Source of the DNA: Candidatus Obscuribacterales bacterium
GTDB lineage: Bacteria > Cyanobacteriota > Vampirovibrionia > Obscuribacterales > Obscuribacteraceae
Direction: 5' to 3'
NCBI GenBank assembly: GCA_019752635.1
Contig: JAIELX010000059.1
Span: forward strand, 1-63,190
DNA length: 63,190 bases
The notes under the pieces are model-generated. The model made no database searches and was not told the origin of the DNA. It saw only the letters and a list, made by a program, of their open reading frames with translations. Position 1 is the stretch's first letter, and every line of letters starts with the position of its first letter. Below are positions 25,913 through 35,097 of the stretch, one piece after another. A program made the position numbers and the translations under genes.

Positions 25913-26835
25913 ATGTTTCGTTTCTGTTCCCCGGGCAGGGATCGCAGAGCCCCGGAATGCTTGGACGCTTATCTGACCATGCCTCTCTCTCTCTTGTATT
26001 GAAAGAGGCCGGCGAGGTTCTGGACCTTGATGCCACCAAGCTGGATTCAGAGAACTCATTACGGTCGCAGGTAAATGTTCAGCTTTCACTTCTTATAGCG
26101 GGCGTCGCCTCTGCCAGGGCCTTAATGGCTAACGACGTGATCCCGATGGCGGTCGCAGGTCTTTCTGTTGGAGCGTTTGCCGCTGCTGTTGCTTGCGAGA
26201 CTCTCCGCTTTTCGGATGCGCTGCTGGTGGTGCGGAAGCGTGCGGAACTAATGGCGAGTGCCTTCCCTTCCGGTTACGGTATGTCGGCAGTTGTTGGTCT
26301 AACAGAAAAACGCTTGAGCGAAATTGTCGCCCGCATTCACCAAAGCGAGCATCCTGTTTTCCTGAGTAACGTCAATGCTCCGAGTCAGTTGGTTGTTTCC
26401 GGCTGTTTAGAATCGTTAGCGAAAGTCGAGTCGGTCGCATCATCATCCGGAGCCCGTAAAGTTGAACGGCTTCCTGTGAACGTTCCGTCGCATTGTCCGC
26501 TATTCAACGAAGTCGCGGGCGACCTGCTAGTTTGTTTAAGCCAACTAGGTGCAATGAATCCGAAAGTTCCATACATAGGAAACGTTAGAGCTCGTCCATT
26601 GCGAAATGCAGCGCTTGTCTGCGATGATCTTGCAAGAAATATTGCCAGCGGCGTACGGTGGCATGATTCAGTATCCGTATTGGTTGAGTTGGGCACTGCG
26701 ATTTTTATTGAAATGAACCCCGGTAATGTTCTGTCGCGAGTGAGCTCTGAGTTCTTTCCGCAACAGCGTTTCATTGCGTCTGAGGACACCTCACTGGCAT
26801 ACATACGCAATCTTGCACTCGAATGCGCCGACTAA
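25909..26835 (+). CDS. mdcH: Malonyl-CoA:ACP transacylase, malonate decarboxylase-specific
   Basis: The gene starts with GTG (GTGA overlap with mdcG) and encodes 308 residues. FLFPGQGSQSPGML at 5-18 and the nucleophile elbow GLSVG at 84-88 (Ser86) mark the FabD/MdcH acyltransferase fold. MdcH primes the carrier with malonyl from malonyl-CoA so the cycle can start. It closes the operon; no mdcLM/mdcF transporter or mdcR regulator follows. Confidence 0.93.
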   Translation: MNVSFLFPGQGSQSPGMLGRLSDHASLSLVLKEAGEVLDLDATKLDSENSLRSQVNVQLSLLIAGVASARALMANDVIPMAVAGLSVGAFAAAVACETLRFSDALLVVRKRAELMASAFPSGYGMSAVVGLTEKRLSEIVARIHQSEHPVFLSNVNAPSQLVVSGCLESLAKVESVASSSGARKVERLPVNVPSHCPLFNEVAGDLLVCLSQLGAMNPKVPYIGNVRARPLRNAALVCDDLARNIASGVRWHDSVSVLVELGTAIFIEMNPGNVLSRVSSEFFPQQRFIASEDTSLAYIRNLALECAD

Positions 26836-27038
26836 AGTGAACTCAGTTCCTGACCATTGATATTAAGCATACAAGCGTAACATGCATCATGTATTGCCTC
26901 GATCGCTAAGAAAGATCGGGGGAAAACACTTATAACTGCTTGTGCCTCTTGCTCCTCCGAATTACTATGCCTGGTGTGTAGGCGTGATGTTGTATCTCCA
27001 TGAGACATGTAGGCGCTAGCGTTAATGAGTAGTGTGCA

Positions 27039-28853
27039 ATGGTAAGCAGTCGCAGCGAATGCGCATTAGATGCAGATTCTGATTTCAGCAAAGCCGCTTG
27101 TTCGATTGAAAGGCAAGCGTCACCAAATAATGCTACATCGTTGTTGGACTTGTCTGCTGGCCTTTGGAAGGAAATAGAAACGGCCGCCAGGCAACCTTTC
27201 GGTGGATTGAGGCAATCCCTGAGCGTGGGAGATCGTGTTGAAAAGCTAATCGGTTCAGGCGTTCTCAGTGGATTGTCGGACATCGTTGCGCATCGACTGC
27301 CTCAGGCTCCGATGCCTTCTCCTAAGACGGAGTGGACGGTAGTTCTCAATCTGACTACCGATTTTGATGGTAATGAAGATGGTTCTTTCAATCGGCTCAA
27401 AGATCTGGAGTCGTTTGCTCTGAAGACGAAAGGCACCAGTTTAGCCATTGTTGTGCAAGCTGCGTATCGCGTGCCGCCGGATCCCCCGGTGCCTTATGGA
27501 CAAGGCTATACTCCAGAGTATCGCCTTGAACGACATGTTGTAAGAAACGGAAGCATCACGCAAGTCGCTGAAGGAAAATCAAACGGCTATGGACAAGATC
27601 TTGAGGATCTTTTGTCCTATGCAAGTCGGAACAACAATTCTCCGAAGATGGCTTTGATTATGGACACTCACGGACTCGGCAATGAGGGGTTAACTGGCGA
27701 TACAGGGCACGTTACCGTGGCGGAATTCGTCAAGCGCGTACAAAGTGGACTTAGAGGAAGCGGTCGAGAGAAATTTGATCTGATTGATTTTGATGCCTGC
27801 CTGATGTCCCAGAATGGAGTCCTTGCAAGAATGGGGGTAATCGCAGACCAAGTGGTGGCCTCTGCTGAGCTGGAGCCGGCAAGAGGAATTAGTTTGCTAC
27901 CCCCGCTGGAACTGTTGCTCACGAAGCCTGAAACTGATGCAAGAACTTTGGGGCGCAGTCTTGTCAACGAGGCCCGCGTTCAAGGAATTGAGTTCGAGGC
28001 AAAAGGTATCGAAGCTCCGATTAAAACTGTGGCAAGCATAGAACTTAGTAAGTATGCTGGCTTTCGTCGAGCACTGGATGACTTCGGCGACAAGCTGGCT
28101 GCCCTGACGACAGATGCAAAAGTCAAAGCTGATTTGGTGGCGGTAATCGATAAAACCTTTCGCTATAAGGGCAACGAGTATGACGATATGGAGCAGGCGG
28201 ATCTGAGAGATTTCATCCAGCGCGTTGTCTCCGCGATCGATGACGGACAGCTGCCAGATACAGATCGATCGTTGAAGCGCTCTGCTCTTGCAGTTCAAAC
28301 TAAGCTTGGCGACCTTGTTGATGCTTTCTACGGACACAGGGAGTACAAGCAAACTGGCGGCGTAAGCGTATTCTTGCCGACCTGGCAGCATCGGGAACCG
28401 GGGTATGTCGCCGAGACTCAAATTGTCTCCGGACGAATTCTGCATGCCACCGATGCTTCAAAGTTTGCCGAGGTCAACAAGAATGCTGAATCTCGGCAGG
28501 CATTCCTCAAGCACATTGATGATGAGCTTGTGAGAATGCTGCCGATCTTTTTGGCTGGCGGCATCTTTTCGAACATAGCTGCTACAGCGCACGATGAACT
28601 GTTTGCTGTTTCCGCTGCCAGACAGAAATTTGCAAGCGCGTCTGATGATTCCGCTCGACGTACCGCCTTCGCTGAGATCAATCAGGCTGCGAAATTACTT
28701 CAGTCGAGTTCTCTTTTCGACGAGATGTTCGGGAAACACTTCAAGAAGGCCACAAACGCAATTGACGACAGTTTTCGACTGCAATTAGTTGACGATGGAA
28801 CCACCGGCTGGTCTCGCTTTCAAAACTCCGTGCGCCATCCTCGCTCCAAATAG
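27039..28853 (+). CDS. Clostripain-like cysteine protease (peptidase family C11)
   Basis: A 604-residue protein. The C11 core runs from about residue 98 (TVVLNLTTDFDGNED) to 430, with catalytic His211 in MDTHGLGNEG and Cys254 in DFDACLMSQNG; GYGQDLEDLLSYA between them is typical. GGVSVFLP near 428 is also a family landmark. The roughly 95 residues before the core and the C-terminal 150 (helical, IDDELVRMLPIFLAGG and on) are not recognised. No signal peptide is seen, unlike many family members, so it may act inside the cell or leave by another route. The ribosome binding site is weak. Confidence 0.82.
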   Translation: MVSSRSECALDADSDFSKAACSIERQASPNNATSLLDLSAGLWKEIETAARQPFGGLRQSLSVGDRVEKLIGSGVLSGLSDIVAHRLPQAPMPSPKTEWTVVLNLTTDFDGNEDGSFNRLKDLESFALKTKGTSLAIVVQAAYRVPPDPPVPYGQGYTPEYRLERHVVRNGSITQVAEGKSNGYGQDLEDLLSYASRNNNSPKMALIMDTHGLGNEGLTGDTGHVTVAEFVKRVQSGLRGSGREKFDLIDFDACLMSQNGVLARMGVIADQVVASAELEPARGISLLPPLELLLTKPETDARTLGRSLVNEARVQGIEFEAKGIEAPIKTVASIELSKYAGFRRALDDFGDKLAALTTDAKVKADLVAVIDKTFRYKGNEYDDMEQADLRDFIQRVVSAIDDGQLPDTDRSLKRSALAVQTKLGDLVDAFYGHREYKQTGGVSVFLPTWQHREPGYVAETQIVSGRILHATDASKFAEVNKNAESRQAFLKHIDDELVRMLPIFLAGGIFSNIAATAHDELFAVSAARQKFASASDDSARRTAFAEINQAAKLLQSSSLFDEMFGKHFKKATNAIDDSFRLQLVDDGTTGWSRFQNSVRHPRSK

Positions 28854-28880
28854 GTTCGCACGATGCCGACAAAGACCGCG

Positions 28881-28917
28881 GATCTGGAGCGCGTGCGAGA
28901 CGCCAGTTCTCCGGATC
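28881..28917. terminator. Hairpin between convergent genes
   Basis: GATCTGGAG (28881-28889) can pair with CTCCGGATC (28909-28917) with one wobble, and the loop has further pairing. It lies between the C11 protease gene and the minus-strand secreted protein gene. There is no T tract. Confidence 0.35.
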
Positions 28918-28945
28918 TATTCGAGAAGGACCTTCTAGCGGACCC

Positions 28946-29560
28946 TTAGAAGCCGATCTGTGTCCTAAGTGTTTGCATCAGGCTGGGATTGCGGGTATGG
29001 ATGTAATCGAGAAATCCGGGATCAGAGTACTGATTCCATGTTGGATTACCGTGCCACCTGTTCTGTTTGTATTGAATCCACTGCGCTCTCATTTGATCGT
29101 CCAACTGTTGTCGCTGAAGTGCGGACATTCTTTGCTCGTCATGTCTGCTCCAATGATTTTTCAGATAATCTCGTTGCTCGGACCAGTTGTGAGCGTCCCA
29201 GTTCCAGTTGTTGGATCGATTATCGTTGTATCGGTGCCACGAGCGATCGGAATGGCGTTTGTTCTTGTTTTTTTTGTATCCACGATATCCGGAATTGCCC
29301 TGACAATCCGAGTAGTCAGGATTGACCCGATAGGCTGGATATTGCTGTTGAGGAGCAATTCCGCCTTTTTCCCGTTGCAACCACTGCTGGTATTGAGGGC
29401 TGTGTTCGCCGTAAGTTTGGTGCAGCCGGGAGCCTTCGTCTTGTCTTGCCCGAAACGCTTGTTCCTCGGCTTGAGAGTGGGTCTGGGATTTAGCTGGTAA
29501 CAACGTGAAAGACGCTACGATAGACGCGATCAGGAGAATCGGCAAACGCTTGATTTTCAT
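28946..29560 (-). CDS. Secreted Trp/Asn/Gln/Arg-rich protein of unknown function
   Basis: 204 residues with a clear signal peptide (KRLPILLIASIVASFTLLPAKS). The mature part is hydrophilic and rich in Gln, Arg, Asn, Tyr and Trp, with an abundance of HWSRHDEQR- and WNWDAHNWS-like segments, and a C-terminal WNQYSDPGFLDYIHTRNP. No catalytic motif or known domain is visible. It is probably exported to the periplasm or cell surface. Confidence 0.65.
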   Translation of the reverse strand: MKIKRLPILLIASIVASFTLLPAKSQTHSQAEEQAFRARQDEGSRLHQTYGEHSPQYQQWLQREKGGIAPQQQYPAYRVNPDYSDCQGNSGYRGYKKNKNKRHSDRSWHRYNDNRSNNWNWDAHNWSEQRDYLKNHWSRHDEQRMSALQRQQLDDQMRAQWIQYKQNRWHGNPTWNQYSDPGFLDYIHTRNPSLMQTLRTQIGF

Positions 29561-29997
29561 GGTAAGTACAACCTTTTTTGCTGAGAAGTCACCGTTGAGG
29601 CTTGGCTGGCGCTGTATTGAGCGGCCTGCTCTAAACGAAGCAAATCCTGATGCCGTGACTGAAAATGTCGACTTTAGACTCTTTCGAACATAGTCAACCT
29701 TTGTCCCATTCTCTATTGAATCACTTGCAGGTGGAAACCGGGTGAGTGTTGGCTAAAGCGCGCCACTTCCAAGTGCGGCTGCTTAACCTATGAAGGTAAT
29801 TTAACGACGTCGGCGCAGGAGCCGCCTGTCCACTGTCTGACTATTCTCAATCGTCAATGACATTCGCAACGGGGTTCCAAACGGTGATCGGTGCTAAACT
29901 GGCCGCGTCTTGTTGCGCTGGCAAACGCTCTTAGGGAGAGGTTTTTCACGTTCTCACTTGGTATCGAACTGGTAGGAACAAAGAGTTCTGGAAGTAT
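29561..29997. other. Divergent intergenic region, no gene seen
   Basis: 437 bp between the secreted protein gene (minus) and the hydrolase gene (plus). It should hold both promoters; no clear boxes or repeats stood out. Confidence 0.35.
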
Positions 29998-31161
29998 ATG
30001 CGAGTAACACTGTTCAGGTATCTTCGCAGTTTACTGATCTCATGCCTCGTTCTACCAGTGGTAGGTGCGTTGTGTCCTGTCTTGGCTGAGCCCGAATACA
30101 AAGTTGATAGCAAAGCGACCGCAGACCTCAAATTGCCAATTTGTGAGTGGTGCGATTCGAGCACGCGGTCTGTCGGAAATGTTGTTGTTATTCCAGGATT
30201 GGTATTCGCCGCGTCATCTTATGATTCGTTTGCCAGACATCTGGCGACAAAAGGTTTTCATGTCTACGGTATGGAATTGCGCGGAGCTGGTCGCTGGAGG
30301 AGCGAATCCGAGACCTTCGGCGGCGACGCGTTACCTCATTATGGACAGTCTCGAGATGACTTATTGAAACTGCTGCGTTATCTGCGAACATCGTTTCCCG
30401 ATCAGTCAACTTATCTTGTTGGTGAGAGTTTTGGAGCGAATACAGCGCTATGGACAATGTCAACGCAACCAGACTTGGTCGATGGTGCAATTGTCAGCTC
30501 ACCGAGTTTCAGACAGTGCGTGCATCCAAAGTTGCAGTGGCCGATCGACCTTTGTAAGATGCTTTGGCACCCTGGAAAGCCCTACAGCATCAAACACTAC
30601 GTTTCGCCGTACATTTCCGAGAATAAGGCACTCAGAAAGCAGTGCGCTGAGGATCCGGAGGTGATTACAAAGTTCAGTGCGGTGCAACTTATCAAGGCTG
30701 CAATAACTAGCCGCGAATCGTGGAAGAACGTTGGGGCGATTCCACCAACAATGCCGATTTTGGTGCTTGCCGGAAAAAAAGATGCCATCGTTCAGTGCTC
30801 GGTTATTCCTCGCATAGTGAAACAGTTTGGGACGCAGCGGGCCTCCCTGCACATTCTTCCCAAGCGAGGGCATCTAATACTGGAACACCAAACCGTAGAC
30901 AGCGCCATCACGCAAATAGTCGATGACTGGCTGGTGAAGCAGACCGAACCTGCATTGGTCGCGGACACAGTTCCCTCGGTCAATGACCGAGTCTCGAGCT
31001 CAAGCGCGATTCGCAAGACGATGGGAGATTTTCTAAAGCGCTCAAGACACTCTCAAACCTATTCTGCTTGCATCACAGCTATTCGCGAACTGCCTCTGCA
31101 GATGTTCCAGCGTACCAAGGCCATTACACCGCCCTCTTCGCCAGAACCAAAGAGTCTTTAA
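29998..31161 (+). CDS. Secreted alpha/beta hydrolase
   Basis: 387 residues with an N-terminal signal peptide (LLISCLVLPVVGALCPVLA). The alpha/beta-hydrolase core begins with VVVIPGLVFAASSY and continues with YGMELRGAGRW, the nucleophile elbow LVGESFGAN (Ser in G-E-S-F-G), IVLA-type strand PILVLAGKKDAIV (Asp candidate) and LPKRGHLILEH (His). All three triad members are present. It resembles lysophospholipase/monoglyceride-lipase-like enzymes; the substrate is unknown. A paralogous domain is found in the gene at 36533-38269. Confidence 0.82.
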   Translation: MRVTLFRYLRSLLISCLVLPVVGALCPVLAEPEYKVDSKATADLKLPICEWCDSSTRSVGNVVVIPGLVFAASSYDSFARHLATKGFHVYGMELRGAGRWRSESETFGGDALPHYGQSRDDLLKLLRYLRTSFPDQSTYLVGESFGANTALWTMSTQPDLVDGAIVSSPSFRQCVHPKLQWPIDLCKMLWHPGKPYSIKHYVSPYISENKALRKQCAEDPEVITKFSAVQLIKAAITSRESWKNVGAIPPTMPILVLAGKKDAIVQCSVIPRIVKQFGTQRASLHILPKRGHLILEHQTVDSAITQIVDDWLVKQTEPALVADTVPSVNDRVSSSSAIRKTMGDFLKRSRHSQTYSACITAIRELPLQMFQRTKAITPPSSPEPKSL

Positions 31162-31210
31162 TCGATTTGCCCGTAGTCCCGACGGAATGGAGTTCTTTTT
31201 CTCGACGAAT

Positions 31211-32563
31211 CTACTTCTGTTCGTGCAGGTTGCGTCTGTCGTGCACATTCCAGGTAAGTGATAGAAGAACAATGGCCAGTATTGCAGCAGAGATGATTAC
31301 AGTAAAACCCATGCCCCAGCCGAAATGTTGCACAACGGTGCCAATGCCAATTTCTGCCGCTGTGGCACCGAGATATCCGAACAAACCTGTCAATCCGGCT
31401 GCCGTGCCTGCCGCTTTCTTTGGCACCAAGTCAATTGCCGCTACTCCGATCAGCATGACTGGACCATAGATTAGAAAACCGATCGCGATGAGTGCAATTG
31501 AATCAACTAAATAGTTGCCTGGCGGATTGAACCAATAGAGGCAAACTGCGGCAGTGACTAGCAACATGAAAATGACCATGACCGGTGATCGTCGACCGTG
31601 GAATAGTTTGTCGCTGGCCCATCCGGAAAAGAGCATTCCGGGAATTCCCGCAAATTCGTAAAGTGCTGATTGCCACGCTGAGTTTGTGATCGAGTAACCT
31701 TTGACCTCGGTAAGATATGTTGGCGCCCAGTTCACCACGCCATAACGCACGATGTACACCAGCACATTTGCGGCGGAGAATATCCAGAGAAATTTGTTGT
31801 TGAACACATGCTTGAAGAAAATTTCGGAAGCGGAAAGTTCTCGTTCTCTATCTGCAACGCCTGTCGAAGGATAGTCATTTTTGAATTCTTCGATGGGCGG
31901 TAGTCCGACTGACTGGGGGGTATCGCGCATGAAAACCAACACCACGATTGCCAGCAACAATGAAATTACGGCAGGTATGTAGAACGCACTTTTCCATGAA
32001 CCACCAAGTAGTGGAAGTGTAATTGCATAGCTTGCAATGATAGGCGCAAGCATTCCGCCAACATTGTGAGCAATGTTCCAAATTGCCATTTTTGTGCCGC
32101 GCTCACCATCGGAGAACCAATGCACCATGGTTCTTCCGCAAGGCGGCCAACCCATGCCCTGGAACCATCCATTGAGAAACCAGAACACTATCATCAGACC
32201 CAGTCCGGGCAAGAAACCGAAAATGAGATTGACCACGCCGGAAAGAATGAGTCCAGTCGCCAGAAAATATCGTGGATTTGAACGGTCGGACACGTTGCCC
32301 ATCAAGAACTTACTCAGTCCGTAGGCAATCGTCAGCGCCGATGCGAGGAGACCAACGTCACCCTTACTAAGTCCAAGGTCATGGATCAGATACGGCTTGG
32401 CTACGTTGATGTTAGTGCGGACTAGATAGTAACCGGCGTAGCCGATGAAAATTGAGAGCAGAACCTGCGTTCTGTAACGTTGATACTCTGCCGGAATCTT
32501 GTCGTTCGGCAGACGTTCTATTGCTGGTGCAGGTTTAAAGAACCGGGTAATGGTATAGAGCAT
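31211..32563 (-). CDS. MFS transporter, organophosphate-antiporter-like family
   Basis: A 450-residue, 12-helix major-facilitator protein. The family pattern of GlpT/UhpT/UhpC is visible: YAGYYLVRTNINVAKPYL near 40, the GLSKGDVGLLASALTIAYGLSKF segment, GWFQGMGWPPCGRTMVHWF, and DTPQSVGLPPIEE in the central loop. It starts 4 bp after the end of tdm, so the two are cotranscribed. Known relatives exchange phosphate for sugar phosphates, but this location suggests import of trimethylamine N-oxide or export of a product such as dimethylamine. That is inference from position. Confidence 0.82.
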   Translation of the reverse strand: MLYTITRFFKPAPAIERLPNDKIPAEYQRYRTQVLLSIFIGYAGYYLVRTNINVAKPYLIHDLGLSKGDVGLLASALTIAYGLSKFLMGNVSDRSNPRYFLATGLILSGVVNLIFGFLPGLGLMIVFWFLNGWFQGMGWPPCGRTMVHWFSDGERGTKMAIWNIAHNVGGMLAPIIASYAITLPLLGGSWKSAFYIPAVISLLLAIVVLVFMRDTPQSVGLPPIEEFKNDYPSTGVADRERELSASEIFFKHVFNNKFLWIFSAANVLVYIVRYGVVNWAPTYLTEVKGYSITNSAWQSALYEFAGIPGMLFSGWASDKLFHGRRSPVMVIFMLLVTAAVCLYWFNPPGNYLVDSIALIAIGFLIYGPVMLIGVAAIDLVPKKAAGTAAGLTGLFGYLGATAAEIGIGTVVQHFGWGMGFTVIISAAILAIVLLSLTWNVHDRRNLHEQK

Positions 32564-32567
32564 CTAC

Positions 32568-34913
32568 TCACGAGCGCGGGCGCTTCTTCTCCGGATCGTA
32601 GAACGGAAAACGCACCACTTCTGCTCTTATTCGTTTCTGGTGCCCGTCGAGTTTTCCTACTTCGACGTGCGTGCCGAGTGCTGAATGTTCCACTGCCATC
32701 CTGCACAGGGCAATGTTCTTTCCGAGTAATGGTGAGCGGGTTCCGCTGGTTATGACACCAACTTGATTGCGACCGACGTGAACGCAATCACCGTGACCGG
32801 CCGTTTCATTGCCGTCAAGCTCCAGCCCGACTAAAACGCGTTGTGGATTGGCTTGCCTCTTCAACAGCGCTGTCTTTCCAATGAAGTCGTCTGCGTCTTT
32901 CAGTGATACCGCGAATCCGATACCGGCTTCGAAGGGATCGATTTGGTCGTCGAATTCGTAACCGCTGAAGATCAATCCAGCTTCAATGCGCAGCATGTCC
33001 AGCGCCTCCAACCCGAGCGGAGTCAGATCAAACGGGCGACCTGCTTCCCAGACGGCGTCCCAAACTGCAAGCGCATCGTTCGGATGACACCAAATTTCAT
33101 ATCCGAGTTCGCCACTATATCCGGTTCTTGATACCAGGACCGGTGTTCCTGTTGAATCGCCGAGTCTGCCAATGGTGAACTTGAACCAGCCCAACTCATC
33201 GAGTGTCGGTTGAGCTGGTGCTGTCCAGAGAATTGTCTTAAGAAGGTCGCGGCTCTTTGGACCTTGCAGCGCCAGGTTGTGAATGTGGTCTGTCGCGGAT
33301 TTGACGTTGGCGCGCAAGCCAAGCTTCTGTGCTTGTTCGCGCAACCAGACACCATCATAGTCATCGCCGCCAACCCAGCGGAAGTTTTGTGGACCAAGCC
33401 GAAAGAGAGTGCCATCGTCAATCATGCCACCAGTTTCGTGACACATTGCGGAGTACACAACTTGCCCGCAGGAAAGTTTGCGAACGTTGCGAGTCATAGT
33501 TGCTTGCATGAGCGCTTCTGCATCCGGTCCCAGAATTTCGAACTTGCGCAGCGCCGATAAATCCATTACCACTACGCCTTCTCTGCACGCATAGTACTGG
33601 TCGTTGGTTCCTGCCGCAGGATAGTTCGCCGGTAGCCAGAAACCTCTATACTCCGCAAAATTGCGAGTGTGTGCCGATGTCCTCGGGTGGAAGGCGGTTT
33701 CGCGCGTGAGGCGCGGTTCAGCAACTGGTGTCATGCGGTAGGCGACTCCTTTGGAAATCTTATTTTCGGGATGATAGATTCGCACGTGAATGTCGGTGGG
33801 GTTCCAGCCATTGGCAGGATCAATATCGTCAGGGCAAGCCGAAGATGCGCATACGAGATCCCGCAAGGCCCGTAGCAACACGTAGTCGCCCGGGCGTGAC
33901 CAGGGCTCGTCGAAATAGATCACATTGTTGCAGCCAATGCCTGTGTTATAGAAGAAATTGATTGCGGGCCATCCGGCACGCGGTGCAATGTTGTAGCGGC
34001 TTAGTTCCGCGTTGAAATTGTCCGAGCAATTCGAGTGACCCGGATACCCCATGTCCGCATAGTACTTCGCGGTGCACGCCAGTGCGAATGTATCGTGGCG
34101 TCCAACTGTGTCTCTCACAACTTCAACCATCGCGGTTAAATCTTGATCGAAGAACTTTGAGTACAGCCCCGGCTGCGGGTAGGAGCTTCCAAGAAGCGTC
34201 CTCGTTGCGGTGGCGTCCAATCCTCGCTCTAGTCCTCGTTCGAGTTTTCGCGTGTCGAAACCGAGAAAATCCGAGCACTGCCGACCTGCCACATCGATTA
34301 TTTGGATATACTCTCCCTCCTTCACTTCGTAGGAGCGAGCAGTGCTCCGATCAACCGGAAATTCGTCTCGGATTGAACCGAGCGGTGCCGGTAGCGGAAA
34401 TGGATCGGATTCCGACAAGCGAGGCGAGCGTTGGATAACCATGCGCAAGTCTGAAGGCGGATTCTGTTCGTGCACCAAATTCGGCGCCCCCGGAGCTCGC
34501 ACCAGGCAAAGTCCGTCACGTTCCGCAGTGAAAGTCTGTTCACTGGCCGCTGCGGTTCCCTGGCCGAAAAGCCGGACAACAGGCACGTTGCTTACATCGA
34601 CTCCATGGCTTCGCAAGAAATCCATAAGGTTGCCCTTGCTATCGTCATAAGACCAGCTCCGGTCAGCGAGAAGGTTAACGTTGCCTTCGGCCTTACTTGC
34701 GATTGCTGCCAGATCCGGGCGACCGTCTCGGTCGAAAATCGAAATCTCGCACGATTGGTCGCCTTCCACGTCGATGACCGCAAAGCGGTCACCTTCGAAA
34801 AGCTTCACCACCAGGCTTCCTCCGCCCGGAACTCGGTATTGTTCGACCCCGGCGGAGCGCAGCAACGCTTGCGGTTCAAAGAGTATTGGTGAGGGCGAGA
34901 GCTTGCTTGTCAT
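32568..34913 (-). CDS. tdm: Trimethylamine N-oxide demethylase (DUF1989-GcvT fusion)
   Basis: 781 residues: a divergent beta-rich N-terminal region (1-180), a DUF1989 domain (about 185-385) and a C-terminal tetrahydrofolate-binding GcvT domain (about 400-775). This architecture is that of Tdm, which splits TMAO into dimethylamine and formaldehyde with Zn in the DUF1989 domain and THF as formaldehyde acceptor. His293, Cys296 (GHSNCSDN) and Cys360 (SSACPDD) match, with one constant offset, the Zn ligands I recall from the Methylocella enzyme (His276, Cys279, Cys343). The GcvT half shows EYRGFWLPANYP, DLSALRKFEILGPDAE and SRTGYSGELGYE. It is divergent from tmm, which makes its substrate, and is followed by an MFS transporter gene. 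Confidence 0.9.
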   Translation of the reverse strand: MTSKLSPSPILFEPQALLRSAGVEQYRVPGGGSLVVKLFEGDRFAVIDVEGDQSCEISIFDRDGRPDLAAIASKAEGNVNLLADRSWSYDDSKGNLMDFLRSHGVDVSNVPVVRLFGQGTAAASEQTFTAERDGLCLVRAPGAPNLVHEQNPPSDLRMVIQRSPRLSESDPFPLPAPLGSIRDEFPVDRSTARSYEVKEGEYIQIIDVAGRQCSDFLGFDTRKLERGLERGLDATATRTLLGSSYPQPGLYSKFFDQDLTAMVEVVRDTVGRHDTFALACTAKYYADMGYPGHSNCSDNFNAELSRYNIAPRAGWPAINFFYNTGIGCNNVIYFDEPWSRPGDYVLLRALRDLVCASSACPDDIDPANGWNPTDIHVRIYHPENKISKGVAYRMTPVAEPRLTRETAFHPRTSAHTRNFAEYRGFWLPANYPAAGTNDQYYACREGVVVMDLSALRKFEILGPDAEALMQATMTRNVRKLSCGQVVYSAMCHETGGMIDDGTLFRLGPQNFRWVGGDDYDGVWLREQAQKLGLRANVKSATDHIHNLALQGPKSRDLLKTILWTAPAQPTLDELGWFKFTIGRLGDSTGTPVLVSRTGYSGELGYEIWCHPNDALAVWDAVWEAGRPFDLTPLGLEALDMLRIEAGLIFSGYEFDDQIDPFEAGIGFAVSLKDADDFIGKTALLKRQANPQRVLVGLELDGNETAGHGDCVHVGRNQVGVITSGTRSPLLGKNIALCRMAVEHSALGTHVEVGKLDGHQKRIRAEVVRFPFYDPEKKRPRS

Positions 34914-35056
34914 GAGTGATGCTCAGGTTGAGACGGCCTTATCCGACGGCTGCAACGCCGATGTAACCACCAGCGGCAGTGGTACTGTACGATGTTGCGC
35001 CCCCTAGCGGCGCGTTGTTGAGAAAATTCTTCAGCACCCTGCCTGCCGAGTTTAAA

Positions 35057-35062
35057 TATAAT
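35057..35062 (+). promoter_or_regulatory. Candidate -10 box for tmm
   Basis: TATAAT lies 35 bp before the tmm ATG in the 184-bp divergent region shared with tdm. No convincing -35 is seen at 16-18 bp, so an activator may be involved. The tmm start has GGAGG eight bases upstream. Confidence 0.45.
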
Positions 35063-35097
35063 TCGGCTGCAGTTCGTACGAAGCGGAGGCTCCATCA

